A DNA stretch of 64,000 nucleotides from Xylophilus sp. Leaf220 (GTDB lineage: Bacteria; Pseudomonadota; Gammaproteobacteria; Burkholderiales; Burkholderiaceae_C). A program made the position numbers and the translations under genes. Positions 19,000-28,561 of the stretch are shown piece after piece (positions within the stretch are counted from its first letter, which is position 1; every line of letters starts with the position of its first letter). The stretch covers positions 476,277 through 540,276 of the forward strand of contig NZ_LMKO01000012.1 in the NCBI RefSeq assembly GCF_001421705.1. Direction: 5' to 3'. Under the pieces are notes generated by a model. The model made no database searches, was not told the DNA's origin, and worked only from the letters and a program-made list of their open reading frames with translations.

Positions 19000-19668
19000 A
19001 TGGCATCTCTTCCCACCCACCCGCCCTCGCCGTCCGACATCGCCGCGCTGCGCAAGAGCTACGAACGCGCCGAGCTCGGCGAGCAGGATTCCGATGCCGA
19101 CCCGCTCGCGCAGTTCGACCGCTGGCTGTCGGAGGCGCTCGCGAGCGCAGTGCCCGAGCCCAACGCGATGACGCTCGCGACCGTCGGCAGCGACCTGCGG
19201 CCCAGCAGCCGCATCGTGCTGGTCAAGGGCTACGACGCACGCGGCATCGTCTGGTTCACCAACTACGACAGCCGCAAGGGCCGGCAGCTGGCGGGCAACC
19301 CGTTCGCCGCCCTGCAGTTCCACTGGGTCGAGCTGGAGCGGGTGGTGCGCATCGAAGGCCGGGTCGAGCAGACCAGCGCCGAGGAAAGCGATGCCTACTT
19401 CCGCAGCCGGCCGCTCGATTCGCGGATCGGCGCCTGGGCCAGCCCGCAGAGCCAGGTGATCCCGAGCCGGTCGGTGCTGGTGGCCAATGCGGCGAAGTAC
19501 GGCGCGCAGTTCCTGCTGCAGCCCCCGCGTCCGCCGCACTGGGGCGGCTACCGGCTGGTGCCCGACCGCTGGGAGTTCTGGCAGGGCCGCAAGAGCCGGT
19601 TGCACGACCGGCTGCAGTACCGGCTGCAGGCCGACGCGTCCTGGCAGCGCGAGCGGCTGGCGCCCTGA
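19000..19668 (+). CDS. pdxH: Pyridoxamine/pyridoxine 5'-phosphate oxidase
   Basis: FMN enzyme that oxidises pyridoxamine or pyridoxine phosphate to pyridoxal phosphate. The start [26 protein letters not shown] leads into the conserved LRKSYE helix. Further motifs are [36 protein letters not shown] (FMN binding), [22 protein letters not shown] and the C-terminal [15 protein letters not shown]...RLHDR...W.RERLAP. 222 residues is normal. ATG 19000 is chosen over two upstream in-frame Met because the family N-terminus begins there. Confidence 0.95.
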   Translation: MASLPTHPPSPSDIAALRKSYERAELGEQDSDADPLAQFDRWLSEALASAVPEPNAMTLATVGSDLRPSSRIVLVKGYDARGIVWFTNYDSRKGRQLAGNPFAALQFHWVELERVVRIEGRVEQTSAEESDAYFRSRPLDSRIGAWASPQSQVIPSRSVLVANAAKYGAQFLLQPPRPPHWGGYRLVPDRWEFWQGRKSRLHDRLQYRLQADASWQRERLAP

Positions 19669-19698
19669 GCGCCTGCCTGCTCGCGCCGGCCCGCCGGA

Positions 19699-21819
19699 TC
19701 AGAACTCGGCGCGCAGGCCGACCTTCAGGCTGCGTCCGGGCAGCGGCGCGCGCGGGAACGCGGTCGTCGTCAGGATCGATGTGGCGCTGTACGCGAGCCG
19801 GTCGGTGATGTTGTCGAGCCGCGCATACCAGAGCACCGAACTGCGCACGCTGCCCATTTGCACCTGGGTGGTGTAGCCCAGCGACGCATTCCAGAGCGTG
19901 AACGCTCCGGTCGCCCGCGAACCGTCGGCCGGCACACGGCTCTGCGCCGCGCTGTGGTCGAAACCCCCGCCCACGCGCCACGGGCCGCTGGACCAGAGCA
20001 GGCCGGCACCGGCACGCACCGGCGCGATGCGCGGCAGCGGCTGGCCGGTGTCGGTGTTCTCGGCCCGGACGAGGTCGCCGCGCAGGTTCAGGTCGAGGGC
20101 CGAACCCTCCACCGCCGCAGGCGCAGCGGCGAGTCCGCTGGCACCCCAGAGGCGCACCTTGCCGCTGGCTTCGATACCGTAGAAGCGGGCGCGCACACCG
20201 GAGTAGCGGTACTCGGGCAGTCCGTCGGTTCCGGCGGGCGGGTTGCGCACGCCGTCCTCGGAGATCACGTCGCCCGTCGGCGAGAGGCCGATGTAGTTGG
20301 AGAAGCGGGTGACATAGCCGGTGACCGAGAAGCGGTGCGGCCCTTGCTTCCAGGCGGCGCCCAGGTCGAGCCCCGTCGATTTTTCCAAGCCGAGCGCGCC
20401 GTCGCCGGTTTCCCACGCCGCGGTCGCCACGTGCGGCCCGTTGGCGAACAGCTCGTAGTCCTTGGGGGCCCGCTGGGTATAGGCCAGGTTGCTGGTCAGC
20501 TGCCACTGCGGCGCGAGCTGCACCAGTGCGCCGACCGCGGCGCTGTGCGGGTTGAACGTGCGGGAGCCCACCTCGAAACGGTCCACGTCCGGATTGCCGA
20601 ACGACTGCACCTTGACCTGCTCGGTGCGGGCACCGAAGGTCAGCTTGCCCCAACCGGTCGCGAGCTCCTCGTGGGCGAAAAGCGCGGTCGAGCGGGTGCG
20701 GCTGGCCGGAGCGAAGGCCTCTTCGCCCAGCGCGGAGAAGCGGTTGGCTTCGGCCTGCAGGCCGACCACCCCCTGCAGGGCGCCGATCGCACGGTGCCGC
20801 GCCTCGATCCGCAGGTCGTTGCCGCGGTTGCGGAAGGTGGTACCGGGGGCGCCGCCTTCGAACTCGGTATGAACGTAGTCGGTATGGCTCGCGTTGAACT
20901 TGATGCTCTCCAGCGGGCCGGCGTCGATGCGCCACAGGCCCTCGAGCGCGTAGCGGTTGGAGCGCATGCCGATGGTCACGTCGTCCTCGGCCACGGTGCC
21001 GTAGTCGGTGCGGTAGGTGCTGGCCGATGCGCCCAGGTAGCCCCGGTCGAAGAACATCGTGCCGCCCACCGCGCCGCCGTGCGAGCTGCTGGACGAGTTG
21101 CAGATGCGCCGGGCCAGGCCGGGCGCGCCGGGCTTGGCGCAATCGAGCTGCACCGGCACCCGCACGTCGTCGGTCTTGCGGTCGAACACGTCGGCGTGGA
21201 TCGCGAAGCGCTCGTTGCCGCCCTCCACCATCGCGGCGCCGCTGCGCTCGCCGTTGCCGGTGGCCAGGCCACCGTCGACCTTGCCGGTGACGCCGTCGAT
21301 CGGTGCATGCGGTATGCGGTTGTCGATCACGTTGACCACCCCGCCGACGGCGCTGCCGCCGTAGAGCAGCGCGCCCGGGCCGCGCAGCACCTCGATGCGC
21401 TCGGTGGTCAGCGCCTCGGTCGGCACCGCATGGTCGAAGCTGAGGGCCGAAGCGTCAAGCGTCGCGCCGCCGTTCTGCAGGACGCGGATACGGTCGCCGT
21501 CCTGGCCGCGGATGATCGGCCGGCTGGCGTTGGGACCGAAGTAGGTGCTGCTGACCCCCGGCAGGCCGTCGAGCGTCTCGCCCAAGGTCGTGCGGCTGCG
21601 CAGGGTGAGCTCGTCGCCCTCCAGGCGCTCGGCGGGCACTACCGTGTCGGTTGCGCCGAGCGGGTTGCCGGTGACGGTGATTTCGCGCAGGTGGGACGTG
21701 CGCGACGAGGCGGCGTCGGCCGTGGATGCGGCCTGCGCAGAGGCATTGCCGGACGCCACCAGGGCGCACAGCGACAGGGCGGCAGCACCTAGGGCGCTGC
21801 TGCGGAACGGGATAGACAT
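19699..21819 (-). CDS. TonB-dependent outer-membrane receptor, ZnuD-like (zinc)
   Basis: A 706-residue receptor. The signal peptide ends near NASAQA (residue 30). A plug domain follows with [45 protein letters not shown] and [21 protein letters not shown]; these are very close to the zinc receptor ZnuD. A barrel follows and ends in aromatic-terminated strand [10 protein letters not shown] loop with two Cys (LDC and RRIC) and a Ser-rich/His segment corresponds to the region linked to metal capture in ZnuD. The DUF2946 gene lies 116 bases upstream on the same strand. Zur control is expected by family, but I see no clear box. Confidence 0.85.
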   Translation of the reverse strand: MSIPFRSSALGAAALSLCALVASGNASAQAASTADAASSRTSHLREITVTGNPLGATDTVVPAERLEGDELTLRSRTTLGETLDGLPGVSSTYFGPNASRPIIRGQDGDRIRVLQNGGATLDASALSFDHAVPTEALTTERIEVLRGPGALLYGGSAVGGVVNVIDNRIPHAPIDGVTGKVDGGLATGNGERSGAAMVEGGNERFAIHADVFDRKTDDVRVPVQLDCAKPGAPGLARRICNSSSSSHGGAVGGTMFFDRGYLGASASTYRTDYGTVAEDDVTIGMRSNRYALEGLWRIDAGPLESIKFNASHTDYVHTEFEGGAPGTTFRNRGNDLRIEARHRAIGALQGVVGLQAEANRFSALGEEAFAPASRTRSTALFAHEELATGWGKLTFGARTEQVKVQSFGNPDVDRFEVGSRTFNPHSAAVGALVQLAPQWQLTSNLAYTQRAPKDYELFANGPHVATAAWETGDGALGLEKSTGLDLGAAWKQGPHRFSVTGYVTRFSNYIGLSPTGDVISEDGVRNPPAGTDGLPEYRYSGVRARFYGIEASGKVRLWGASGLAAAPAAVEGSALDLNLRGDLVRAENTDTGQPLPRIAPVRAGAGLLWSSGPWRVGGGFDHSAAQSRVPADGSRATGAFTLWNASLGYTTQVQMGSVRSSVLWYARLDNITDRLAYSATSILTTTAFPRAPLPGRSLKVGLRAEF

Positions 21820-21935
21820 GGTGAAAACTCGTTGAACGGGACAGGCCGGCGGCATGCGGACGCACGCCGACAGCGAACGGCGACCGCCGCGAAGTGGCCG
21901 CCATGGGGCGACGGCGCACAGGGCGCCGCGCAGGT

Positions 21936-22361
21936 TCAACGAGCGGCAGGTGGGGCGCGGGCCTCGAAAACGGCACTGCCGCACGACGGCGACGGCTGCG
22001 GCGGCACGGCGAAGCGCACTGCCGTCCAGGCGACCGACACCACCAGGGGCGGAGCAGACGGCAGTGCGTCCGCATGGAGCAATTGGTCGTAGACACGGCA
22101 GTCGCCGGCGTCGTGCGTGCCGAACAGCCGCTGGAGACCATGCGTGCCGCCCGCATGGCCGTGCGCCGCGACCGCACCCGCTCCCTGCGGCGCAGCGGTG
22201 TGCTGAAGGCCAGTCGTGCCCTGCGGGACGGCAGGATGCACGACCGCATGCAGCTGACCCAGCCACGGGGCCAGCACCAGAAGCACGAGAAGGCACCAGC
22301 TGGCCGCGCGGCGGCGCAGCAGGCAGGATCGGTCGTGAATGGAGGGGAAGCGGAGGAGCAT
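21936..22361 (-). CDS. DUF2946-like histidine-rich exported protein next to ZnuD-like receptor
   Basis: About 141 residues from ATG 22361 (MLLRFPSIHD), though the start is uncertain. A hydrophobic segment (CLLVLLVLAPWLGQLHAVVH) is followed by many His (HTAAP, AAHGHAGGTHG), then LFGTHDAGDCRVYDQLLHADALP, the typical DUF2946 core with Asp-Cys-Arg and YDQLLHAD. The protein is predicted to be exported or membrane-tethered and able to bind metal. It probably forms a zinc-uptake unit with the downstream receptor. Codon positions and GC are like the neighbours. Confidence 0.72.
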   Translation of the reverse strand: MLLRFPSIHDRSCLLRRRAASWCLLVLLVLAPWLGQLHAVVHPAVPQGTTGLQHTAAPQGAGAVAAHGHAGGTHGLQRLFGTHDAGDCRVYDQLLHADALPSAPPLVVSVAWTAVRFAVPPQPSPSCGSAVFEARAPPAAR

Positions 22362-22481
22362 CGGATGCGCGCTGGCGGCCCCGCGGGCCGCGCAGGCGCC
22401 GATTCTCGCCGAAAGACGAGGGCGCGCCACGGTAACCGCCACCGTCGGGGCACCGGCCGTGAGCCCCAGCGCCCCGGGCGC

Positions 22482-23027
22482 CTACGTCTTGAGGTGCTGC
22501 GCGAACGTCTTGCGGAACTTCTCCACCTTCGGGCCGACGACGAAGGCGCAGTAGCCTTGCTGGGGGTGCTGCAGGAAGTAGTCCTGGTGGTAGTCCTCTG
22601 CAGGGTAGTAGTCGCGCAGCGGCTCCACTTCGGTGACGACGGTCGCGCCGCGCAGGGCCGGGTCCTGCTGCACGCGGGCGATCATCTCGTGGGCGACGGC
22701 CGCCTGCTCGGCGCTGGACGTGTAGATGCCACTGCGGTACTGCGTACCGACGTCGTTGCCCTGCCGATTCAGCGTCGTCGCGTCGTGCACCACGAAGAAG
22801 ATTTCCAGCAGGGCACGCAAGTCGATCACCGACGGATCGAATGTGAGCTTAACCACCTCGACATACCCGGTGCGCCCGGTGCAGACCTGCTCGTAGGTGG
22901 GTCGGGGCCCGTCGCCGTTGGAGTAACCGCTCTCTACGTCGGTGACGCCGCGCACGCGGTCGAAGACGGCCTCGGTGCACCAGAAGCAGCCGCCGCCGAG
23001 CACGATGGTTTCTTGGGAAGCAGACAT
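22482..23027 (-). CDS. msrA: Peptide methionine sulfoxide reductase A
   Basis: Reduces methionine-S-sulfoxide in proteins. The 181 residues start MSASQETIVLGGGCFWC; the catalytic Cys14 lies in GGCFWCTEAVF. Other family blocks are DVESGYSNG, YEQVCTGRTGYVEVVKL, GNDVGTQYRSGIYT and AEDYHQDYF. ATG 23027 has AAAGGAACC upstream (minus strand). No resolving Cys-rich tail is present. It is divergent from tetR, with 169 bases between the two starts. Confidence 0.95.
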   Translation of the reverse strand: MSASQETIVLGGGCFWCTEAVFDRVRGVTDVESGYSNGDGPRPTYEQVCTGRTGYVEVVKLTFDPSVIDLRALLEIFFVVHDATTLNRQGNDVGTQYRSGIYTSSAEQAAVAHEMIARVQQDPALRGATVVTEVEPLRDYYPAEDYHQDYFLQHPQQGYCAFVVGPKVEKFRKTFAQHLKT

Positions 23028-23145
23028 GGGTTCCTTTGTGAACGGCCGAAGCGGCCGTGAAGCGTTGGGTCTAATCGGCACCCATGCTAGGTGGGGCCCG
23101 CTGTGCCCGGTGCAAGACAAAGCCGCAATACGGCACTCGCGCGCA

Positions 23146-23196
23146 TTGACCGGCCCGACCGCCTCCCCGTACACTAATAACCAGCCAGTCATTAAT
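23146..23196 (+). promoter_or_regulatory. tetR promoter with overlapping inverted repeat (candidate autoregulatory operator)
   Basis: TTGACC at 23146-23151 and TACACT at 23170-23175 are separated by 18 bases, a good sigma-70 arrangement in GC-rich DNA. Just after the -10 element an imperfect inverted repeat (ACTAATAACCAG...CAGTCATTAAT) spans 23173-23196 and abuts ATG 23197. The position over the expected transcription start fits TetR autorepression. The assignment is inference. Confidence 0.55.
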
Positions 23197-23862
23197 ATGC
23201 CGAATTCCGCTTCTTCCTCCCAAGACGAGCCACCCCGTCGCGAACGCCGCAAGGAAGCCCGCCCGGGCGAGTTGCTGGCGGCCGCCCTCGACGTGTTCGT
23301 GGAGAAAGGCTATGCGGCCACCCGGGTCGACGAAGTCGCGGCGCGGGCCGGGGTTTCCAAGGGAACGTTGTTCCTCTACTTTCCCAGCAAGGAAGAACTC
23401 TTCAAGGCCGTGGTGCGCGAGAACATCACCGGCATGTATGCCGGCTGGTCGGCGGAGATCGACGAATTCACCGCGGACTCGGCCGAGATGCTGGTCTACG
23501 CCATGAACGCCTGGTGGCAGCAGGTGGGGCGCAGCAAGGCGAGCGGCATCTGCAAGCTGATGATGGCCGAGGCGTGCAATTTCCCCGAGCTGGCCGATTT
23601 CTACGAACAGGAGGTGGAAGCGCCGGGGACCGCCTTGCTGGCCCGCATCGTGCAGCGCGGCGTGGACCGGGGGGAGTTCCGCCCGGTGGACGTGGCCTAT
23701 GCGGCCTATGCGCTCAAGGCACCGATGATGTTCCTGATGCTCCATCCCGAAGGCGACAGCGAAGGCTTCGATCCCGAGCGTTTCCTGCGCATCCAGATCG
23801 ACCTGTTGTTGAATGGACTGGCGGTGCTTCCCGGTGTCGCCTCCGGAGCCGCAGCATCCTAA
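23197..23862 (+). CDS. TetR/AcrR family transcriptional repressor
   Basis: DNA-binding repressor of 221 residues. The HTH lies at residues 25-70: LAAALDVFVEKGYAATRVDEVAARAGVSKGTLFLYFPSKEELF. The C-terminal ligand domain is all-helical and variable, with a TetR_C-type MFLMLHPEGD segment. It starts a run of genes in one direction (methyltransferase, rhodanese, TolC) that is often seen together in this bacterial family, so it probably controls an export function. The ligand is unknown. Confidence 0.92.
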   Translation: MPNSASSSQDEPPRRERRKEARPGELLAAALDVFVEKGYAATRVDEVAARAGVSKGTLFLYFPSKEELFKAVVRENITGMYAGWSAEIDEFTADSAEMLVYAMNAWWQQVGRSKASGICKLMMAEACNFPELADFYEQEVEAPGTALLARIVQRGVDRGEFRPVDVAYAAYALKAPMMFLMLHPEGDSEGFDPERFLRIQIDLLLNGLAVLPGVASGAAAS

Positions 23863-23900
23863 AATCGGCAGGTTTGCCTCGACGCTCCCGAAAGAATCCG

Positions 23901-24590
23901 ATGAACATGCCCCTCAACACGCCTTTTCCCAACGCCACGACCTCGGACCAGGCCCGGTTCAACATGGTCGAGCAGCAGATCCGTCCCTGGGACGTACACG
24001 ACAACGACGTGCTCGATCTGCTGGCCACGATGCGGCGCGAGGATTTCGTGCCGCCCGCGATGCAGAGCCTGGCTTTCATGGACCTCGAAGTGCCGCTTCC
24101 GGGCGGGCAATGCATGCTGGCCCCCAAGGTGGAAGCCCGCACGCTGGAGGAACTGGGCGTGAAGCCGCAGGAATCGGTGCTCGAGATCGGTACCGGCTCC
24201 GGCTACATGGCCGCGTTGCTGGCACGCCGCGCAGCCCGCGTCCTGACGCTGGAGATCGACCCCGCGCTGGCCGAGATGGCCCGCCGGAACCTGGAGCGCG
24301 CCGGCATCGCCAACGCCGAGGTGCGGATCGCCGACGGTGCGATCGGCGTGTCGCTCGGTGGCCCGTTCGACGTGATCGTGCTCAGCGGGTCGGTCGCGCA
24401 GGTGCCGCAGTCACTGCTCTCGCAGCTCAAGGTCGGCGGCCGGCTCTCGGCCATCGTCGGAGAGGAGCCGATGATGCGGATGACCTACGTGACCCGCACC
24501 GGCGAGACCACCTACGAGACGCGCCAGCCCTGGGATACGGTGGCGCAGCGCCTGCAGAACTTCCCCGAGCCATCGCGCTTCCAGTTCTGA
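23901..24590 (+). CDS. Protein-L-isoaspartate O-methyltransferase family protein
   Basis: SAM-dependent methyltransferase of 229 residues of the PCMT family, which repairs isoaspartyl residues in aged proteins. It shows MVEQQIRPWDV, the AdoMet loop VLEIGTGSGYMAALLA, and VLTLEIDP, followed by LKVGGRLSAIVGE. The N-terminal part replaces the usual Ser/Thr active-site context with EDFVPPAMQSLAFMDLEVPLPGG, as in the pcm-like group commonly found beside tolC. The exact substrate is therefore uncertain. It lies 38 bases after tetR. Confidence 0.88.
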   Translation: MNMPLNTPFPNATTSDQARFNMVEQQIRPWDVHDNDVLDLLATMRREDFVPPAMQSLAFMDLEVPLPGGQCMLAPKVEARTLEELGVKPQESVLEIGTGSGYMAALLARRAARVLTLEIDPALAEMARRNLERAGIANAEVRIADGAIGVSLGGPFDVIVLSGSVAQVPQSLLSQLKVGGRLSAIVGEEPMMRMTYVTRTGETTYETRQPWDTVAQRLQNFPEPSRFQF

Positions 24591-24618
24591 CACCTTTTCC
24601 TCTCTCCGGATCCGCACC

Positions 24619-24969
24619 ATGCAGCCATCTTCCATCGCCCAGGTCCGCCCCGCTGAATTCGACGCCTGGCGCGCAGGCAGCGGCGCGGCCCAGCCGGTCG
24701 TGCTCGACGTGCGCGAGACCTGGGAGACCCAGACCGCCGCCGTCAGGCCGCTGGGCTTCTCCGTGGTCGCGATCCCGATGAACGAGATTCCGGCGCGCCT
24801 GGCCGAGCTCGACCCCGACGCGCCCATCGCCTGCCTGTGCCACCACGGTGCCCGCAGCCAGCGGGTTGCAGCGTTCCTGGCGCAGAACGGATTCGAGAAG
24901 GTCGTGAACATCGCCGGCGGCATAGACGCCTGGGCGTTGGAACAGGACGCCTCTGTTCCGCGCTACTGA
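24619..24969 (+). CDS. Rhodanese-like sulfurtransferase
   Basis: Single-domain rhodanese of 116 residues. It has VVLDVRETWE (CH2A-type strand), PMNEIPARLAELD, the active-site loop CHHGARS with catalytic Cys74, and NIAGGIDAWA. It would carry persulfide sulfur to an acceptor in the cytoplasm, but the partner is unknown. The gene sits 28 bases after the methyltransferase and 110 before tolC, in the same direction. Confidence 0.93.
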   Translation: MQPSSIAQVRPAEFDAWRAGSGAAQPVVLDVRETWETQTAAVRPLGFSVVAIPMNEIPARLAELDPDAPIACLCHHGARSQRVAAFLAQNGFEKVVNIAGGIDAWALEQDASVPRY

Positions 24970-25079
24970 TCCACGCCGCTGTCCCCATCGCAGATGACGA
25001 TTTCCCAGTAGATGCAGGCTTTGGCTGCGGTGCATCGCACGGTCGCCGGGTTCCCTTCCACCCACCACGCTCCATCACC

Positions 25080-26426
25080 ATGCGCCCTCCCCGGCTTTCG
25101 TCCCAGCGGTTCCTGCGGCACCTGCCGTTACTGACATCGGCCGTGCTGCTCTGCGGGCATGCAGAGGCCCAGAGCCTGGCGGAGCTGTACGACGCGGCCC
25201 GCGGCTACGACGCCACGTTCCAGTCGACGCAGGCGTCGTACGACGCCACCGTGAGCCGCAGCGAGCAGGCGCGGGCGGGCCTTTTGCCCTCGGCGTCGCT
25301 CACCGGTGGCGTGTCGCGTGTCCACACCGACATCAGCCTGCCCGACGCCAACAACGGCACGACCACCCGCCAGCTGGGCGTGAACGGCTCGCAGCCGCTG
25401 TACCGGCCGGTCAACGCGCTGACCTTCACCCAGAGCCAGCGCCAGATCGACCTGGCCCGCGCCTCGCTGGAATCGGCTTCGCAGGATCTGATCGTGCGGG
25501 TGAGCCAGGCGTATTTCGACGTGCTGGCGGCGCAGGACACGCTGGGGCTGGTGCAGGCGCAGAAGGCCGCCGTAGGAGAGCAGCGCGCATCGGCGCAGCG
25601 CAACTTCGAAGTGGGCAACACCACGATCACCGACACGCGCGAGGCGCAGGCCCGCTTCGACCTGGTTACCGCGCAGGAGATCGCCGCCGACAACGACCTG
25701 CGGGTCAAGCGCGCGGCGCTCGACCAGCTGGTCGGCCGCTACGGCACCGCCCCGCTGCCGCTGGCGCCGCGGGTGGTGCTGCCGACGCTGGTGCCCAACA
25801 CGCCCGACCGCTGGGTGGACGACGCCCAGGCCTACCAGCCGGCGATTCGGCAGGCGCAGATCGCGCTGGACGTGGCGCGGCTGGAAGTGCAGAAGGCCGA
25901 GGCCGGGCATCTTCCGACGGTGGACCTGACGGCCGGGTACAACGCCTCGCGCTTTCCCAACGGCACCACCGGCGTGCCGGTGTCCTACCGGACGAAGCAG
26001 GCCTCGCTCGGCGTGCAGCTCAACATGCCGCTCTTCGCCGGCTTCGCCATCCAGAACCGGGTGCGCGAGACGCTGTCGCTCGAGGAAAAGGCGATGGCCG
26101 ATCTCGACGCCACCCGGCGCAACGTGGCGCAGGCCACCCGCTCCCTGTTCTTCGGCACCCTGTCGGCCGCAGGCCAGGTCCAGGCGCTCGAGGCAGCTGA
26201 GGCCTCGAGCCAGAGCGCGCTGGAGGCCAACCAGCTCGGCTACCAGGTGGGCGTGCGCATCAACATCGACGTGCTGAATGCGCAGAGCCAGCTCTACCAG
26301 ACCAAGCGCGACCTGGCCCAGGCCCGCTACAACCTGCTGCTGGGACAGATCCGGCTGCGCCAGGCGGCCGGCACGCTGGTTCCGCAGGACATCCATATGA
26401 TCGACGCGCTGCTGGCGACACGCTGA
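25080..26426 (+). CDS. TolC family outer-membrane efflux channel
   Basis: Outer-membrane trimeric channel protein of 448 residues. The signal peptide ends at ...GHAEAQS. The TolC duplicated helical pattern begins with LAELYDAARGYDATFQS and includes SQAYFDVLAAQDTL, NFEVGNTTITDTREAQARFDL, and in the second repeat LEANQLGYQVGVRINIDVLNAQSQLYQTKRDL. Type-I-secretion-class TolC features such as the GT.T.TD pattern are clear. It probably serves RND or type I exporters encoded elsewhere. Tet-type control by the first gene of the run is inferred. Confidence 0.93.
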   Translation: MRPPRLSSQRFLRHLPLLTSAVLLCGHAEAQSLAELYDAARGYDATFQSTQASYDATVSRSEQARAGLLPSASLTGGVSRVHTDISLPDANNGTTTRQLGVNGSQPLYRPVNALTFTQSQRQIDLARASLESASQDLIVRVSQAYFDVLAAQDTLGLVQAQKAAVGEQRASAQRNFEVGNTTITDTREAQARFDLVTAQEIAADNDLRVKRAALDQLVGRYGTAPLPLAPRVVLPTLVPNTPDRWVDDAQAYQPAIRQAQIALDVARLEVQKAEAGHLPTVDLTAGYNASRFPNGTTGVPVSYRTKQASLGVQLNMPLFAGFAIQNRVRETLSLEEKAMADLDATRRNVAQATRSLFFGTLSAAGQVQALEAAEASSQSALEANQLGYQVGVRINIDVLNAQSQLYQTKRDLAQARYNLLLGQIRLRQAAGTLVPQDIHMIDALLATR

Positions 26427-26599
26427 GCGTCGCGGCTCCTGCGCAGCGGGCCATGCGCACGGGCCGATTTTTCCTAGCAGAAGCGGCGGGATAAAACCTG
26501 TTCATCGGGTATTCACTATTACCGTTTCGTCACGTTAATGCGAATCGTGCAAAATACGGCTTTCCATTGTTGCTTTGCAGCATCAATTTACCCGTACGC

Positions 26600-27019
26600 A
26601 TGTCCCAGGCCCTGTCCTTCCGATCCATCGCTGCCACTGTGCTGCTGGTCCTGCTCGCGCTGACCGCGTTGGCGGGCAACGGCTGCCGGCGGCAACCGAT
26701 GGATGTGCGGGCAGCCGAAATCACCCTCGCGCCCGTGGTCGGCAGCGCGATGGCCGCGGAAGCCGCGGTCGCGGTGGCCGAGACACTCTTCGTGTTCTGC
26801 TACCCGGAACCCGACCGGGGCGGCCTCAGCGCAGCGGCCGCCCAAGTGGTCTCCGACACACAGGCCACCAACGACGACCGTACCGAGATGATGGCCTGGC
26901 AGCCATCTCCGGACACCTGCGTGCAGACAGCGCACAGCATCGTGCCGCTCGAACGCCTGGCGGCGCCGACCCCCTGGGTTCGCGACCTGCTGCGCCCGCC
27001 CCGCACGCTCCGCACCTGA
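26600..27019 (+). CDS. Small exported protein of unknown function preceding the metal-efflux operon
   Basis: About 139 residues from ATG 26600 (MSQALSFRSIAATVLLVLLALTALAG). The hydrophobic N-terminus is a signal peptide or anchor, with NGCRRQ possibly a lipobox-like end. The remainder has two Cys (FCYPEP and DTCVQ). I do not recognise a family. Position directly before the czcCBA-type genes recalls the small leader genes (czcN/czcI) of Cupriavidus, but I see no sequence support for that. An upstream in-frame start at 26567 is possible. Confidence 0.6.
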   Translation: MSQALSFRSIAATVLLVLLALTALAGNGCRRQPMDVRAAEITLAPVVGSAMAAEAAVAVAETLFVFCYPEPDRGGLSAAAAQVVSDTQATNDDRTEMMAWQPSPDTCVQTAHSIVPLERLAAPTPWVRDLLRPPRTLRT

Positions 27020-27125
27020 TCCGGCGCCCGGCTGTGGGCGCCCGTCCGTTTCTGCATCCGTACGCCGGCGCCGCCGGACGCTACGCCGTTTCGTCTCGTT
27101 CCGCCTTTTCGCAAGGCCGCAATCC

Positions 27126-28529
27126 ATGTCACATCGAGTGAAGAAAAATCATCCTGCGCTGGCAGCGGTGGCGTTCGCGCTGCTGCACTCCGGAATCGCC
27201 CTGGCCCAGACGCCGCCGGCCATGCCGCCCGGCACGCTGGCGCCACGGTCGGCTCCGCCCGCTGCCTCCGGCGGCGCACCGGCCCTCAATTTGCCCGCCG
27301 CCACGGCCGCGGGGGCCGCGGCACTCGCGCCGATGGCCGATGCCCCCCGGATCAGCCTGCAGCAGCTGACCGACACGGTGCTGCAGTACAACCCCGGCCT
27401 GCTGGCCGCCGAGCGGGCCCGCCAGGGCGCGCTGGCCGCGATCACCTCAGCCGGCGCCCTGCCCAATCCGACGCTCGACTACACCCGGGGCGACCAGACG
27501 CCCCGCGCAGGCGCCAGCAGCCTGTCGGGCCGGCTCCAGACGGTCGGCGTTTCGCAGTTGATCGAGAACCCGCTGGTGCGGCGCGCTCGGGTGGAGGCCG
27601 CCACCGCGGGGGAGCGCGGCAGCGCGCAGCAGGTGGCGGTGACCCGCAATGAGCTGGTCGCCCAGATCCGGCTGCGCGCCTACGAGTACCTGCTGCGCCA
27701 GTCGGAAGCGGTCGCGGCGGGCGAGGCGCTCTCGCTGCTCGAACAGGTCAATTCGCGGGTGCGTGCCCGGGTCGACAGCGGCGAGGCACCCCGCTACGAA
27801 CTGATCAAGGCCGAGGCCGAGATCGTCAATGCCCGCTCGCTGCAGCAGTCGGCATTGCTGCAGGCCGAGCAGGCGGCCATCTTCCTCAACCGGCTGGCGG
27901 CAGGCGCCCTGCCCGCCCGCTGGCAGCTGGACGCTTCCCTGACCGACTCGGCCAACGTGCCACCGCTCGAGACCCTGCGCGTCGAGGCCCTGTCGCAGAA
28001 CCCCGAACTGCGGGTGCTGCAGGCCGAGAACGACCGGGCGCGGGCCCAGTTGGGCGGCGCGCGTGCCGGCCGCTGGCCGGGCGTCACCCTCAACTACACC
28101 CAGAGCCGCGAGCCCGAGGTCAAGCAGAACATCCTGGGCGTGAGCCTGCAGATTCCGCTGCTCGACCAGCGCGCCGGCCCCATCGCCGAGGCCGATGCCG
28201 AAGTGGCGCGCACGGGCGTGCGCCTCGAAGGCCGCCGCGCCGAACTGGAACAGCAGCTGCAGTACGCCTCCAAGGCGCTCGAGATGGCGGGCCTGCGGGT
28301 CCAGGCCCTGAGCGAAGGCGCGGTGCGCGATGCCGAGGCCGCCCTGCGCGTGGCCGACGCCGCCTACCGCTTCGGCGAGCGCGGCATCCTGGACGTGCTC
28401 GATGCGCAGCGGGTGCTGCGCGGCGTGCGCGCGGACCTGATCACCGCCCGCTACCAGGTCCAGGCCGCCCGTACCGAGCTCGATCTGCTCTCCGGCCGCT
28501 TCGCCACCCCCGGCGCCCTCGCGCGCTGA
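27126..28529 (+). CDS. CzcC-type outer-membrane factor of heavy-metal RND efflux system
   Basis: Outer-membrane channel of 467 residues in the TolC/CzcC family. A signal peptide (ALAAVAFALLHSGIALAQ) and a Pro/Ala-rich linker are followed by the paired helical repeats (ISLQQLTDTVLQYNPGLLAAERARQGALAAI; SRVRARVDSGEAPRYELIKAEAEIVNA; GERGILDVLDAQRVLRGVRADLITARYQVQ). It forms the exit duct for the RND pump encoded next. The membrane-fusion gene starts 32 bases after its stop. Confidence 0.9.
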   Translation: MSHRVKKNHPALAAVAFALLHSGIALAQTPPAMPPGTLAPRSAPPAASGGAPALNLPAATAAGAAALAPMADAPRISLQQLTDTVLQYNPGLLAAERARQGALAAITSAGALPNPTLDYTRGDQTPRAGASSLSGRLQTVGVSQLIENPLVRRARVEAATAGERGSAQQVAVTRNELVAQIRLRAYEYLLRQSEAVAAGEALSLLEQVNSRVRARVDSGEAPRYELIKAEAEIVNARSLQQSALLQAEQAAIFLNRLAAGALPARWQLDASLTDSANVPPLETLRVEALSQNPELRVLQAENDRARAQLGGARAGRWPGVTLNYTQSREPEVKQNILGVSLQIPLLDQRAGPIAEADAEVARTGVRLEGRRAELEQQLQYASKALEMAGLRVQALSEGAVRDAEAALRVADAAYRFGERGILDVLDAQRVLRGVRADLITARYQVQAARTELDLLSGRFATPGALAR

Positions 28530-28561
28530 GCGCCCCTCCTTTGCTCCAGTCGAGACCCACC

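Noticed and set aside
26427-26599. A sigma-factor or metal-regulator operator upstream of the efflux operon
   Set aside because: The AT-rich stretch around 26505-26580 could hold a promoter, but I could not find paired -35/-10 elements or a convincing MerR- or Zur-type inverted repeat.
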